A stretch of DNA of 64,000 bases from Cryptomeria japonica (Eukaryota; Streptophyta; Pinopsida; Cupressales; Cupressaceae): positions 477,062,573 through 477,126,572 of the forward strand of contig NC_081409.1 in assembly GCF_030272615.1 (NCBI RefSeq), written 5' to 3'. Positions 24,198 to 35,477 of this stretch are shown piece after piece. The notes beneath the pieces are model-generated. The model made no database searches. It saw nothing but the letters and a program-made list of their open reading frames with translations, and was not told the origin of the DNA. Each line of letters starts with the position of its first letter. The stretch's first letter is position 1. A program made the translations under genes and the position numbers.

Positions 24198-25331
24198 CTA
24201 TACATGTTTCAGGACATTTGCATATTCCATCTTAAGGAACCCAAGATATGTGTTCCATCCTGCCCGCAACTTCTCCAAAATTGAAACAAAACCATTCAAA
24301 AAATAAACATGAAATTCTATAGCCGCAATCTTAGTAGCAGTCTCTTGAGACATGTTTTGAATGCAGTCCATCTTATGATACACTGAGGTGTCCAATCGGG
24401 GACCAATTAGGTTCTGGAGTTCACATGTCCACCTGATAATCCTCTCCTTCTCCTTCTCAAAATTCCTAATCTACTCCATGATATTCAAAATTTGTCCTTT
24501 AATACTACTGGTTAAGTTAGCTGTAGGATCATAAGCCTGAGCAATTTGAGCTAACTGTTCAGTAAAATTATCTATTTGCTTGTCTATCTCAGTAGTAAAA
24601 TTGGTCAAAATTAGACAAGACATAAATTTTACCGCCTTTCGGTAAGGCCTCATCAATTAGTTTTAACTCCTTATCTAGTTGGGTCTTATCATTACTAATC
24701 ATTTGCAAAAGTATTTGAACTTAGCATCTTTAAATTTATCCATATCTTGTCGGGTTGATGCCTTGGTCAAAGAATCAAACTGGGTGGATATATGATCTAT
24801 TAAGTTCTGAACCTTACCGGATGAACTGGTGTTTGTATCAAGTTGCAGTTTTGGTACCACCTGTTCCAAAACTTTAACCAATTTTTCAACGAGTCTCATC
24901 TCTTCAGATTTTGTCTGTGCCAACTCCTGACTAGCTTGTGCTTGGAGAGAAGCAACAACAATCATCCTCTCTAGTGGATACATTTGATTAAATGGTTTAA
25001 CAAAACTGATATTGAACTACAAAAAACTCCATTGGATTTGAATTTTAGCTATGTCAATTGCCATAAGAATCGGAGTCTCCATTGCCTTACCCTTTCCTTT
25101 ATCTGGTTCTTCCTATTTTTCCTTTACCTTTTTCTTAGGTTTGACCTGTCCGGATTTGCCTTCTTTAGGTGCCTCCTGTGCACCTGTGTCACCACTTGGT
25201 GCACCATCCTCTACCGTTATTGATTTATCATTTTCTTTAGCAGGCTCAATCTCAAAAAAATAAAAAATTTGTTGCTCTGCAACATCTTGAGTATCCTCTT
25301 CCTTATTTACATCATTAACCAGAGGATTTTC
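24198..25331 (-). pseudogene. X unit 1 coiled-coil-like ORF
   Basis: About 378 codons in two frames. The N-terminal part (25331 to about 24650) has an acidic, Lys-rich start (KENDKS, APSGDTGAQ, DKGKGKA in sister units), then AQASQELAQ, a heptad-like LVEKLVKVLEQVVPKLQ and NLIDHISTQFDSLTKAS. The C-terminal part (about 24650 to 24198) has EIDKQIDNFTEQLAQIAQAYDP, RNFEKEKERM and NGFVSILEKLRAGWNTYLGF. The two parts are offset by a frameshift at the same place in every unit. I do not recognise the protein; the pattern suggests a soluble coiled-coil protein. Extra stops are unit-specific. Confidence 0.5.
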
Positions 25332-25474
25332 TTATTTGTTGTATGTTTACATTATTTTCTGTTATGCATTTCTAACTGATGGATAAAGAATAAGTTTGTG
25401 GATTTGACTTTCAGTAGTTCACTGATTCACCCCCCCTCTCAGGGATCCTTGATTCTAACAATTGGTATCAGAGC
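25332..25474 (+). repeat. X unit 1 misoriented LTR terminus and primer site
   Basis: On the + strand TTATGCATTTCTAACTG...GATTCTAACA (ends 25460) followed by ATTGGTATCAGAGC (25461-25474), a tRNA-Met primer site. The adjoining LTR body (25471-26130) runs on the - strand, so terminus and body face opposite ways. They meet at GAGCTC. Confidence 0.8.
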
Positions 25475-26130
25475 TCACTGCTCAATTATAATTGTCCGGA
25501 AGGCTACAACCTTCAGGGAAGTCTCAATGAATTAGAATTTGATTACAATGAGGAAATATAATGAAATGAACTCCCAAGTAGCATTTGACAATGTAAGAAT
25601 GAGTTCTGGTTAAGCACTAAATCTTTGATTGTCTTCGCTCTGCTGAATACTCTATTTATGTCTCAGTTAGCTGCCAGATTATCTGTAAGCAAATTTCACA
25701 CGTGAAACTATGGTCAATTACACCGAAACCAATCGCCAATTCAATCTTGTATATCTGGTCTTAGCACAAAATAATTTCCTTGAAGTCAGCTTCAAGAAGT
25801 GTAACATGTATCTCCAAGTCGGCTTCAATATTGAACAAAACATAGAACCAGACAAAAAGAGTGTATTCAGACGCTTCCTAAGGATCTTCCAATTCATCAA
25901 GAACACGAAATCAACCACCAAAATTAGCGCAATCATCAAAAATAATTCCAGACCAAAACATCACCGAGATGTCCTATTTTACTGGTTAACTGCCTACCGG
26001 TTAACTCCATCTTCCGGATATGATGAATCACAACCACCGGATTGAGTCTCCAAGAAGAGTTTCCATTAACAACAACCCTAGACCATAAATCAAGCATCGA
26101 AGATCACCAGATGAGTTTCAATTGCCAACA
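25471..26130 (-). repeat. X unit 1 LTR front part
   Basis: Aligns to 23236-23921, starting TGTTGGCAATTG on the - strand at 26130 and ending GTGAGCTC at 25471. Lacks the normal U5 end. Two GGTTAAC motifs lie at about 25985-26006. Confidence 0.8.
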
Positions 26131-26407
26131 ATCTCCCACTTTGGCATTGATGGCAAAACTTGTGAAAAATGTCTAAGTGTTAAAACTTACGAAAGATGTA
26201 CACCAGATGAAAGAATTCTAAGGCTCCCCCTTAGATCAACAATCCAAAAATTTGTATTACACTAAACTGTACACTCCATACATACAATCAACCTGTACAT
26301 TTTTACCTCATCTCTCCCCCTTTGACAACAATGCCAAAGATAGGTTGTGCATCAACATTGCCTGTACATATATACACATTCACTAAATGATCAAATCTAT
26401 ACATGTT
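26131..26407 (-). other. X unit 2, 3' untranslated segment
   Basis: Same purine-box segment as in unit 1. It is joined at about 26407 to the middle of the ORF by a ~420-bp deletion that removed the C-terminal coding part. Confidence 0.6.
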
Positions 26408-27148
26408 TCAGGACATAAATTGGTCAAAATTAGACAAGACATAAATTTTACTGCCTTCCGCTAAGGCCTCATCAATTAGTTTCAACTCCTTATCTAGTTG
26501 GGCCTTATCATTACTAATCATTTGCAAAAATGTTTGAACTTTAGCTTCTTTAAATTTCTCCATAGCTTGTCGGGCTGATGCCTTGGTCAAAGAATCAAAC
26601 TAGGTGGATATATGATCTATTAAGTTCTGAACCTTACCGGATAACTTGGTGTTTGTATCAAGTTGCAATTCCGGTACCACTTGTTCCAAAACTTTAACCA
26701 ATTTTTGGAGTCTCATCTCTTCAGATTCTATCTGTGCTAACTCCTGACTAGCTTGTGCTTGGAGAGCATCAACAACAATCTTCCTCTCTAGTGGAGACAT
26801 CTGATTAAATGGTTTATCAAAACTAATATTGAAGTATGGAAAACTCCCTTGGCTTTGAATTTTAGCTATGCCAATTTCCACAAGGATCGGAGTCTCTGTT
26901 GCCTTTCCCTTTCCTTTATCCAATTCTTCTTGTTTTTCCTCTACCTTTTTCTCAAGTTTGACCTCTCCGGATTTGCCTTCTTTAGGTGCCTCCTGTGCAC
27001 CGGTGTCACCACTTGGTGAACCACCCTCTACCTCTGCTGATTTATCATTTTCTTTAGCAGGCTCAACCTCAACAAAATAAAAAATTTGTTGCTCTGCAAC
27101 ATCCTGAGTATCCTCTTCCTTATTTACATAATTAACCGGAGGATTTTC
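26408..27148 (-). pseudogene. X unit 2 ORF, best preserved N-terminal part
   Basis: About 247 codons with a single in-frame TAG (26600-26602), at a position where unit 1 has CAG (24780-24782). The acidic start, KGKGKA, PILVEIGIAKIQSQ, LQAQASQELAQ, coiled-coil heptads, NLIDHIST and DKELKLIDEALAEG are all readable. The frame opens after a TAA at 27149-27151 that is shared by the units, so no start codon near that point is certain; a Met lies at 26923 (MDKGKGKA). The C-terminal part is deleted. Confidence 0.5.
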
Positions 27149-27291
27149 TTATTTGATGCATGTTTACGTTCTTTTCTATTATGCATTTCTAACCAGTCTA
27201 TAAAGAATAAGTTTGTGGATTTGACATTTGGTAGATCACTGATTCACCCCCCCTCTCAGTGATCCCTGATTGTAATAATTGGTATCAGAGC
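27149..27291 (+). repeat. X unit 2 misoriented LTR terminus and primer site
   Basis: Same arrangement as at 25332-25474; primer site 27278-27291, joined to - strand LTR sequence at GAGCTC. Confidence 0.75.
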
Positions 27292-27533
27292 TCACTGCTC
27301 AATTATAATTGTCCGGAAGGCTACAACCTTTAGGGAAGTCTCAATGACTTACAATTTGATTACAATGAGGAAATACAATGAAATGAACTGTCAAGTAGCA
27401 TATGACAATGTAAGAATGAGTTCCTATTAAGCACTGAATCTTTGACTATCTTTGCTCTACTAAATACTCTATTTTTGTCTCAGTCAGCTACCAGATTGTT
27501 TGTAAGTAAAGTTCGCATGTGAAACTGTGCTCA
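27288..27533 (-). repeat. X unit 2 LTR fragment, truncated
   Basis: Only the GAGCTC-proximal ~245 bp remain; a deletion of about 680 bp joins it to the UTR of unit 3 at about 27534, removing the LTR start, purine tract and promoter motifs. Confidence 0.7.
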
Positions 27534-27560
27534 ATATACACATTCACTAGAGGATCAAAT

Positions 27561-28694
27561 CTATACATATTTTAGGACATCTGCATATGCCATCTTAAGG
27601 AACCCAAGATATGTGTTCCATCCTACCCTCAACTTCTCCAAAATTGAAACAAAACCATTAAAAAAAAAGCATGGAATTATATAGCCGCAATCTTAGTAGC
27701 AGTCTCTTGAGACATGTTTTGAATGTAGCCCATCTAATGATACACGAAGGTGTCAAACCAAGGACCAATTAGGTTTTGGAGTTCACCTGTCCACCTGACA
27801 ATCCTCTCCTTCTCCTTCTCAAAATTCCTGATTTGCTCCATGATATTCAAAATTTGTCCTTCAATACTATCAGTTAAGTTAGCTATAGGATCATAAGCCT
27901 GAGAAATATGAGCTAACTATCCTGTAAAATTATCTATCTGCTTGTCTAGCTCACTAGTTAAATTGGTCAAAATTAGACAAGACATAAACTTTACTACCTT
28001 CCACTAAGGCCTCATCAATTAGTTTTAACTCCTTATCTTGCTGAGACTTATCATTACTAATCATTTGTAAAAATGTTTGAACTTTAGTATCTTTAAATTT
28101 TTCCATAGTTTTCTGGGCTGATGCCTTGGTCAAAGAATGAAACTGGGTGGATATATGATCTATTATGTTTTGAACCTTACCAGATGAACTAGTGTTTGTA
28201 TCAAGTTGCAGTTTCGGTAACACTTGTTCCAAAACTTTATCCAATTTTTTAATGAGTCTCATCTCTTCAGATTCCATCTATGCTAACTCCTGACTAGCTT
28301 GTGCTTGGAGAGCAGCAATAACAATCAACCTCTCTACTGGAGAGATCTGATTAAATGGTTTATCAAAATTGATATTGATCTATAGAAAACTCCCTTGGCT
28401 TTGAATTTTAGTTATGTCAATTGCCACAAGGATCCGAGTCTCTGTTGTCTTACCCTTTCCTTTATCCAGTTCTTCCTATTTTTCCTCTACCTTTTTCTCA
28501 GGTTTGACTTGTCCAAATTTTCCTTCTTTAGGTGGCTCCTGTGCACCGGTGTCACCACTTGGTTTACCATCCTCTGCCTCTATTGATTTATCATTTTCTT
28601 TAGTAGGCTCAACCTCAACAAAATAAAAAGTTTGTTTCTCTGCAACATCCTGAGTATCCTCTTCCTTATTTACATCATTAACCAGAGGATTTTC
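27561..28694 (-). pseudogene. X unit 3 coiled-coil-like ORF
   Basis: Full-length version of the X ORF (stop at 27561-27563). The N- and C-terminal parts are as in unit 1, with the shared frame offset near 28000. Unit-specific stops include TAG in the EEKQEE stretch (near 28482). Unrecognised product. Confidence 0.45.
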
Positions 28695-28837
28695 TTATTT
28701 GATGCATGTTTATGTTCTTTTCTGTTACACATTTCTAATCAGTGGATAAATAATAAGTTTGTGGATTTTAATTCTGGTAGATCACTGATTCACCCCCCCT
28801 CTTAGTGATCCTTGATTCTAACAATTGGTATCAGAGC
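28695..28837 (+). repeat. X unit 3 misoriented LTR terminus and primer site
   Basis: Terminus ends GATTCTAACA at 28823; primer site ATTGGTATCAGAGC 28824-28837. Confidence 0.78.
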
Positions 28838-29510
28838 TCATTGCTCAATTATAATTGTTTGGAAGGATAAAACCTCTAGGGAAGTCTCAATGACTTACAG
28901 TTTGATTGCAATGAGGAAATACGATGAAATAAACTCTCGAGTAGCATTTGAAAATGTAAGAATGAGTGTCGATTAAGCACTAAATCTTTGACTATCTTCG
29001 CTGTACTGAATACTCTGTTTCTATCTCAGTCAACTATCAGATTGTCTGTAAGCAAAGTTCACACATGAAACTGTGCTTAATCTCACCAAAACCAATCACC
29101 ACCAAAACCAATCACCAATTCTATCTTATATATCTGGTCTTAGCACAAAAATAATTTCCTTCAAGTTGGCTTCAAGAAGTGTAATGTGTATCTCCAAGTC
29201 GGCTTCAATCTCAAACAAAACATAGCACCAAACCAAAAGAATGTACTCACACACTTGCTAAGGATCTTCCCATTCATCAAGAACATGAAATCAACCACCA
29301 AAATTACCGCAATCATAAAAAATAATTCCGGACCAAAACATCACTGAGATATCCTGTTTTACTGGTTAACAACATATCGGTTAACTCCAGCTTTTAGTTA
29401 AGATGAATCAAAACCACTGGATCAAGTCTCCAAGAAGAGTTTTCATTAATGACAACCTTAGACCATAAATCAAGCATTGAAGATCACCAGATGAGTTTCA
29501 ATTGCCGACA
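28834..29510 (-). repeat. X unit 3 LTR front part
   Basis: - strand start TGTCGGCAATTG at 29510, preceded by AAAGGGGGAGAT. TATA box near 29130, GCCGAC at 29198-29203 and paired GGTTAAC near 29365-29390. Confidence 0.78.
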
Positions 29511-29786
29511 ATCTCCCCCTTTGGCATTGATAGCAACACCCATGAAAAAATGTCTAAGTGTTGAAACTTGTGAATCTTGTACACCAGATGAAAGAATGAA
29601 AGAATTCTAAGGATCCCCCTTAGACCAACAATCCAAAAATTTGCATTACACTAAATTGTACACTCCATACATACAATCAACCTATACTTTTTTCACCTCA
29701 TCTCTCCCCCTTTGACAATAATACCAAAGATAGGGTGTGCATCAACATTGCCTGTACATATATACACATTCACTGGATGTTCGAAT

Positions 29787-29817
29787 CTATACATGTTTCA
29801 GGACATCTGCATATGCC
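29787..29817 (-). pseudogene. X unit 4 ORF 3' tip, cut by element Y
   Basis: The last codons and stop (29787-29789) of the X ORF; the rest continues at 38074. Y inserted here with TSD ATGCC (29813-29817) / ATGTC (38074-38078). Confidence 0.7.
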
Positions 29818-32330
29818 CGTAGAACACAAGATGCCACTGAGAGGGGGGTGAATCAGTGGTTTTGAAAATTAACCCTTTTAATCTTAAATGTGAGTATCGG
29901 TTAACATATCAAAGACCAAGTAAACATACCGGTGAGATAAGGGAAGAGATCAATATGCAAGAAGACACAATGACACATCACATAACACTAGATATACAAG
30001 GAAAACCCAATATGGGTAAAACCTCAGTGAGAAGTGTTGTTGGAGTCTACTGCTCCGATCCAGCGTTATAATAAACAATTGTTACAATGTTTAGGGAAAC
30101 AACCAAAGGAGCACCAACCCTTGATTTTAGGGCACCAACCCAAGGAGCAGCAACCCAAGGAGCAACAACCCCTGATTTTGGGCACCAACCCATACTGATT
30201 TAGGGCACCAACTCAAGGAGCACCAACCCTTGCATCGAGCTCCAACTCAGTGATTACAATGAAATATATCAATACAATAGTAATAACTTTGTTACAAATG
30301 AGATTTTTAACTCTCACACATATCTCTATCTGATACTCTATGTTCTTTGCACCAGCTTTGTTGGATCTCCCTTCACTCTCCCTCTGACTTACCAGTAGAA
30401 TTCTCACTCTGCCAATTTTATCTCTTTACTGCTTTTTTTCTTCAGTCCTATTGGTTTAGACACTGCTAGTTTAACTCTTCTCTATTTCTCTGCCTCTTCT
30501 TTGCCAGTTCACTTTTCTCTGACCCCTTACCGGTCTGCCTCTGCATTTCCTGACTTCCTCTGATCCTCACTTTGCACTCATTCACATTTTGATGCTTTCT
30601 TACCGGTTCTACCACTACTGGTTCACTTGACTATCATATATGTGATAGTTCACCGGTTAAACCCCTCTTACCAGTTCTCTCTTCAAGCACTCAGTCTCTT
30701 AAATGTTCTTCGATGAACTCTAAGACTGATTAACTCTCTGCTGCACACTCACACTCTGTTCTTCAATATCTGACACCACAACATCTGAAAGTATCAATGA
30801 ATTTCAATCTTCTACCTATTTATCCATTGGATCATGTCTCTGGGATTGATAGCTTTCAACAAATCACACAACACTGCCATTCTTCTTCCTTCCAGTACAC
30901 ATTTTCTATATTTAACAAACAGTACCCTACTTTTGTCAATCATAATAAATGGTCTCTTGGTTGTCTTCACCAAATCCGATCCACACTTAGACACTCTGCA
31001 TCAATCATGATACCAATGAATAAGATGTCTATCATCTGATCTATCTTGAGCCGCACACCCCCTACATCTAACCCATGATTTTCACAGTCGACATTAATGT
31101 CGACCTACTCATCACCAACCACACCAAAACACTCTTCACCGATTGTTGTACGTTTTCCACCTGGAGACTACGTGTCATCTCTATTGGCATCCACCTTAGC
31201 TCACTATGTCAGTTCAGGTATAGTCACCGACCACAACACACAACCGATGTATACCTACTGATTCATCTTACCTTGCCGGTTATACACTAACGGGTCAATC
31301 TTCATGCCATGCTTTTATCTATTCTACTAGTTGGATCACATTTGTCTGGTTACCACACTTACCAATCCACAACATGTATCCAAAGTGAGTCACTATACAC
31401 ATGTCCATCTAATAGGATATTTTTTCTTTGCCTCTTTGCTCTCTTACTGCTTGATATTGACATTTCAATAGTGTCTAATGCACACCTCCTATCATATTGG
31501 TTGCATGATAATCTCAAACATCTATCATCAATAGGCATCTTTTTTAATATCAACAACCTGGAGTGAATCCATGTCCACAAATGCTAACACTTACCTTCTT
31601 CTTCATTTGACAAGTTATCCTCTCAATTGGTTTGTCAAAGTGACAAACTCATCAATCCCCACTCTTCCTCTTCTTGTCTCGATAGCTCATCATACTTTCC
31701 CTTGCTGATCTGGTGCACATCTTTGATTTCACATGCTGGAGACTTTTGATGTTTCACTTTGGTCATCCGGTATGTGTCTTCAACCACTTGCCTTTAACTT
31801 CTCTGATTGTCTTATCTCAGAGGGTTATAATGCATTCTATGCATGTTGGGAGATAAGAAAATTATTACCACTTACCAGTAGAAGTGGATGGACCAATGCA
31901 CTAAACCCGACTTTACTGAAATTGAGTAGACACATCTTCAATCAGGCACATAACCCGGTAGACATCTCTTTTGTCTACCTTACTAACTTACAACAACCCA
32001 AACTCTATTGGACATATCTTCATCCTATGATAACCTCTTCATTCGGTGGGAGTCCTACTGTTTGACATCCCACTGCTTATCAGTTGTTTGCACTTTCTCC
32101 ATTTTCTCAACCTTGCTTTCTTACCGGTCACATGCTTGCCGGTTGGAAACCATACACTGCCAACACATCACTCACCATTTGGCATTTCCATAATGCCATC
32201 TATCTCCAATATCTATTCACCGGTCAACATCCCAACAATCCATACCAGTCGTCATCCCATATTTACCAATGATAAGCTATACATGTAACATGCTATATCG
32301 GTTGACATCAATGACAACACAATGCCAACA
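29818..32330 (-). repeat. Y 3' LTR, 2.5 kb
   Basis: - strand start TGTTGGCATTGTG at 32330; end at 29818 where the expected CA is mutated (plus-strand CG). Contains a minisatellite (30091-30230) and a TATA-like GGATAAATAGG (30815-30825). Lacks ~80 bp present at about 36494-36575 in the other LTR. Confidence 0.85.
30091..30230. repeat. Minisatellite in Y 3' LTR
   Basis: Degenerate tandem repeat of about 33 bp based on GGGCACCAACCCAAGGAGCA; counterpart at 35751-35905. Each unit contains one or two ACCAACC boxes. Confidence 0.8.
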
Positions 32331-33646
32331 ATCTCCCCCTTTGGCATTAATGTCAACATATGTAGTATCTGATATACTACTGATTTTCTCTCCCCCTTTG
32401 ACAATAATGGAAAAGGGTACCGACATAATTTTCTGCGAGTTTCTTCTCCCCCTTTGACCATTATACTCTTCATCCTCTTATCCAACAACACTTGAGATAG
32501 AGGGCTTAGACACCATTTGACACCAATTGTATATACTAGTCTGATACTAATTGTTGAAAAGTGTGTCAGTGAAATTCACTTACCTTTCAGTCAGACTACA
32601 TCTTCTCTCGTTTGTTATGCATAAAGTTATTGTGACACCATTTTTTTGATAGCAATTTGATATCACTTGTATATTCTCCCCCTGTGCAGGTAACTCTCCC
32701 TCTTTGTCAAAACTTCCCCTTTGACATAGGGGTTGAGAACTTTTTTTTTTCTTTCTGTTCATAACTGGTTGAGTACTTTTTCTCCCTTGCTACAGGCAAC
32801 TCTCCCTGAACCATAGATCTCAGGTCCGAAACCTAGGCTCCAATCTGCACCTTGTATTGGTCGAGCTGAGTATACATGATCTAGAGATAATTTTTTAACT
32901 CCATGATATCCATCACAACTTATGATATGATCTTATATGACAACAATGCCAAACCACATCACTATCATGCCAATTATCAAACTGGTTGGCCCATAATGAT
33001 GCAAGCACATGAGATCAACTATCAGACCAATACATTGTCACTCAGGACCTTCCAATGTTGCCTCAGACATATTTTCTTCACTTCAATCCACAAGAGTCAC
33101 TACACAGATCATAATTTGCAATACCAATTAGCATCCATACTGGTAGCATACTGTACATACCGGTTTACTATATTGGATCAACATCTCTTACCGAAACACA
33201 TTGACTCACACAATTTGCAATACTAGTTGACCCTATACTGGCCCAATATTTCTATCAGAACACTTTCCTCTAACCTTTGTCTTTTGGAGTCAAATGCCTT
33301 TGATGTGAATTTGCAATTTGATCCATCCATTGACACTTGCAACAATAATCCATCTCACATATGTAGAAGCCAAGGCACTAACTACACATAGTGTCATTTC
33401 ATCTTTTCCCTTATACTGGTAGCAAACAATCCTTTCATCTATCCATTTCCACTAAGGGGGTGAATGATGTGATCAATATGTAGCTCCCCCTAAGGTTCTG
33501 CATCTCCTTTAAGCCTTAGGAGATATCACCTATGCATTGAATGCACAGTGCCTGCCCATGGTTGTATTTTCTTCCTTCTTCCTTTATACCTACTTGAACT
33601 CACTCCTTTTCTCATTTGCAGTCTTTGGAGTAGGTCTTACCTTCTT
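32331..33646 (-). other. Y internal non-coding region with purine boxes
   Basis: No pol-like reading frame on either strand. On the - strand GGGGGAGA-type boxes occur near 32333, 32390, 32446 and 32676; the one next to the LTR is the presumed plus-strand primer. The short ORFs here show no domain. Confidence 0.65.
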
Positions 33647-35402
33647 CTACTGATTGGCCCTTGAACTACAAGATTTTGTAGTATGACTAAGAACATTGCT
33701 ATAGTAGCATACTCTGTTCCTGTCAGACAAATTATTGGAGGACCTTCCATGACACCGATTTGATCTTCCTCTCCTGATCATGCTGTTGTAACCAACTACC
33801 AAAACCGGTAGATTTCTTGTTCTTGGAGGAACATTTCTCCATTTGTTCCATGCAGGTATTTGATTCTCATATGCTCTATAACCACTTCTATATTGAGCAT
33901 AGTTGTTACACTGGTTGCCACATGACTGAAAGTTCTTCTTTCTACACTCATGACTTCTATGGCCAAATGCATTACATCTTTGACAAAATAAATTGTTGTT
34001 CCTAGGATTTTTTTTTTCTATTCCTAGACCTCTTTTTACATTCATCTGCCTCGTGACCATAATCCTTGCATAAAAACCAGTAACTAGAGAAGGAGGGCTT
34101 ACAACTTACAAATTTATTTTGTCAAGCATGAGGTGGTCTTGTTGGTTTGTTTTCTCCATTCCTTCTTCCCTTATTGCTGATCCTTGGATGCTCAGTTACA
34201 ACTGGCATATGTCTTGGTCTTCTACTGGTTGAAGGTCTTTTAGGCTATCTTCTTATGTTCTTATTTTTTATGAAGCCATCTTCTCTCAGCTTCCCTTTCC
34301 CTTTCGGATCAGTAATATTCCTCCTTGCAGCACTTGTCTTCATCCTCATGTCTTCACCTGTTGTAGTTAGGTCAACCTTCTTCCTAGGAGCATTTATGAC
34401 TATGAAGGTCCATCCCTTGTTATCTACACTTGAGGAGACAAACAAAATGTCTTTATTGGAGACATCCTTGCTTGTGGAGCACTCATCGGTATCAAATCCT
34501 AATCCTCCAGTGTCTTTGGAGTGTTTTTGTTTGTTCAAAATTTTGTCCAAGGCTTTAGTGCTACCATCATACCAGATCCTCACCTTGAGCTCATCTTGTG
34601 ACTTCTCAAGGTCTTTCCTGAGATTCTCCATTTCACCTTCTAGATTCTTATATTCTTTATCCTTGGCCTCTAGCTCTGATTTTGTTTCTTCATTGATCTT
34701 CTTAGCATCTTCTAGTTGAGTTGTCAACTGTGAGATACATTCCTCAGTTTCTTAAAGACATTTGTTCAACCGGTCTTGTTCCCCTATAGCAGCATTCTTA
34801 TACTTTTTGTATTCTTTTCTCACTTTACTCAGTTCATCAAGTGCACTCACTAGTTCTCCTTCAAGATCTACCTCAGCTTCAACTTCACTTTCATCTTCTT
34901 CATTAGTCCCAAACACATCTTGCTGGTAGGATTGATCCGCATGATCACTTTCTGATGTGTGCATCTCACTTTGTGTCTCTTGAGCCATGAAGAGATGAGT
35001 TTCCTCTTCATCATTGCTGTAGTAGCTGACAAATCTACAAGTATCATATGTATCTTCATGTGTTCCATTTCTTTTCTTTCTCTCACAAACCGGTTCAATA
35101 GTGCTAGGTTCATTTCCATAAATATTCTTCAGTGTATCCCACAAATTCTTTGCCGATTTGCATCTGTAAGAAACATCATAGAAAAGCCCATAGAGTATAT
35201 CCTTCGTTGCTTCAACATTGCACCTATATCTTCTTTATGATTCAAGATTGGTGGGAGGACTGGCAGAACTAGAGAACCCATTTACAACCGACATCCAAAC
35301 ATCATAGCCTAAAGAGGACAGGTAGAATTCCATTCTACAACTCCAAATAAAATAGTTTGACCCATCAAACACAGGAGTAGGGATTGACTCAAAGTTAACC
35401 AT
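33647..35402 (-). pseudogene. gag: Y gag: N-terminal domain, coiled coil, zinc knuckle
   Basis: Starts at ATG 35402, 62 bp after the primer site: MVNFESIPTPVFDGSNY then FIWSCRMEFYL, the DUF4219-like start of copia gag. After NLWDTLKNIYGNE the usual UBN2-type capsid core is missing; the sequence passes into an acidic region (NEEDESEVEAEVDLEGE) and a long heptad-rich stretch (about 34600-34880; KINEETKSELEAKDKEYKNL). A CCHC knuckle CQRCNAFGHRSHEC follows near 33965-34010. TAA at 34752 and a frameshift near 34100-34240 break it. No DSG protease follows. Confidence 0.75.
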
Positions 35403-35463
35403 TGTGTTCTCAAAACTAGAATCTACCCAAGCTGGAGAAAGCTTATCTAACTAGGAACCTAAG

Positions 35464-35477
35464 GCTCTGATACCAAT
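35464..35477 (-). promoter_or_regulatory. Y primer-binding site, tRNA-Met
   Basis: - strand ATTGGTATCAGAGC directly after the 5' LTR end (TTCTACA). Confidence 0.85.

Noticed and set aside
25051-25263. Repeated Ser/Phe/Leu-rich + strand ORFs in each X unit (also near 26868, 28414, 59212, 63655)
   Set aside because: Antisense of the Lys/Glu-rich N-terminus of the X ORF; composition is explained by the complementary strand.
25461-25474. TTGGTATCAGAGC repeats as possible tRNA gene fragments
   Set aside because: Only the 3'-end complement is present, always beside an LTR terminus; these are primer-binding sites, not tRNA genes.
31075-32288. Several overlapping + strand ORFs within the Y 3' LTR
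   Set aside because: They lie inside a non-coding LTR, are not preserved in the other LTR (35478-38073) and show no domain.
34147-34719. 190-codon hydrophobic, Ser/Leu-rich ORF on the + strand that looks like a membrane protein
   Set aside because: It is the exact antisense of the Lys/Glu-rich coiled-coil part of Y gag; the - strand reading has gag context and a zinc knuckle.
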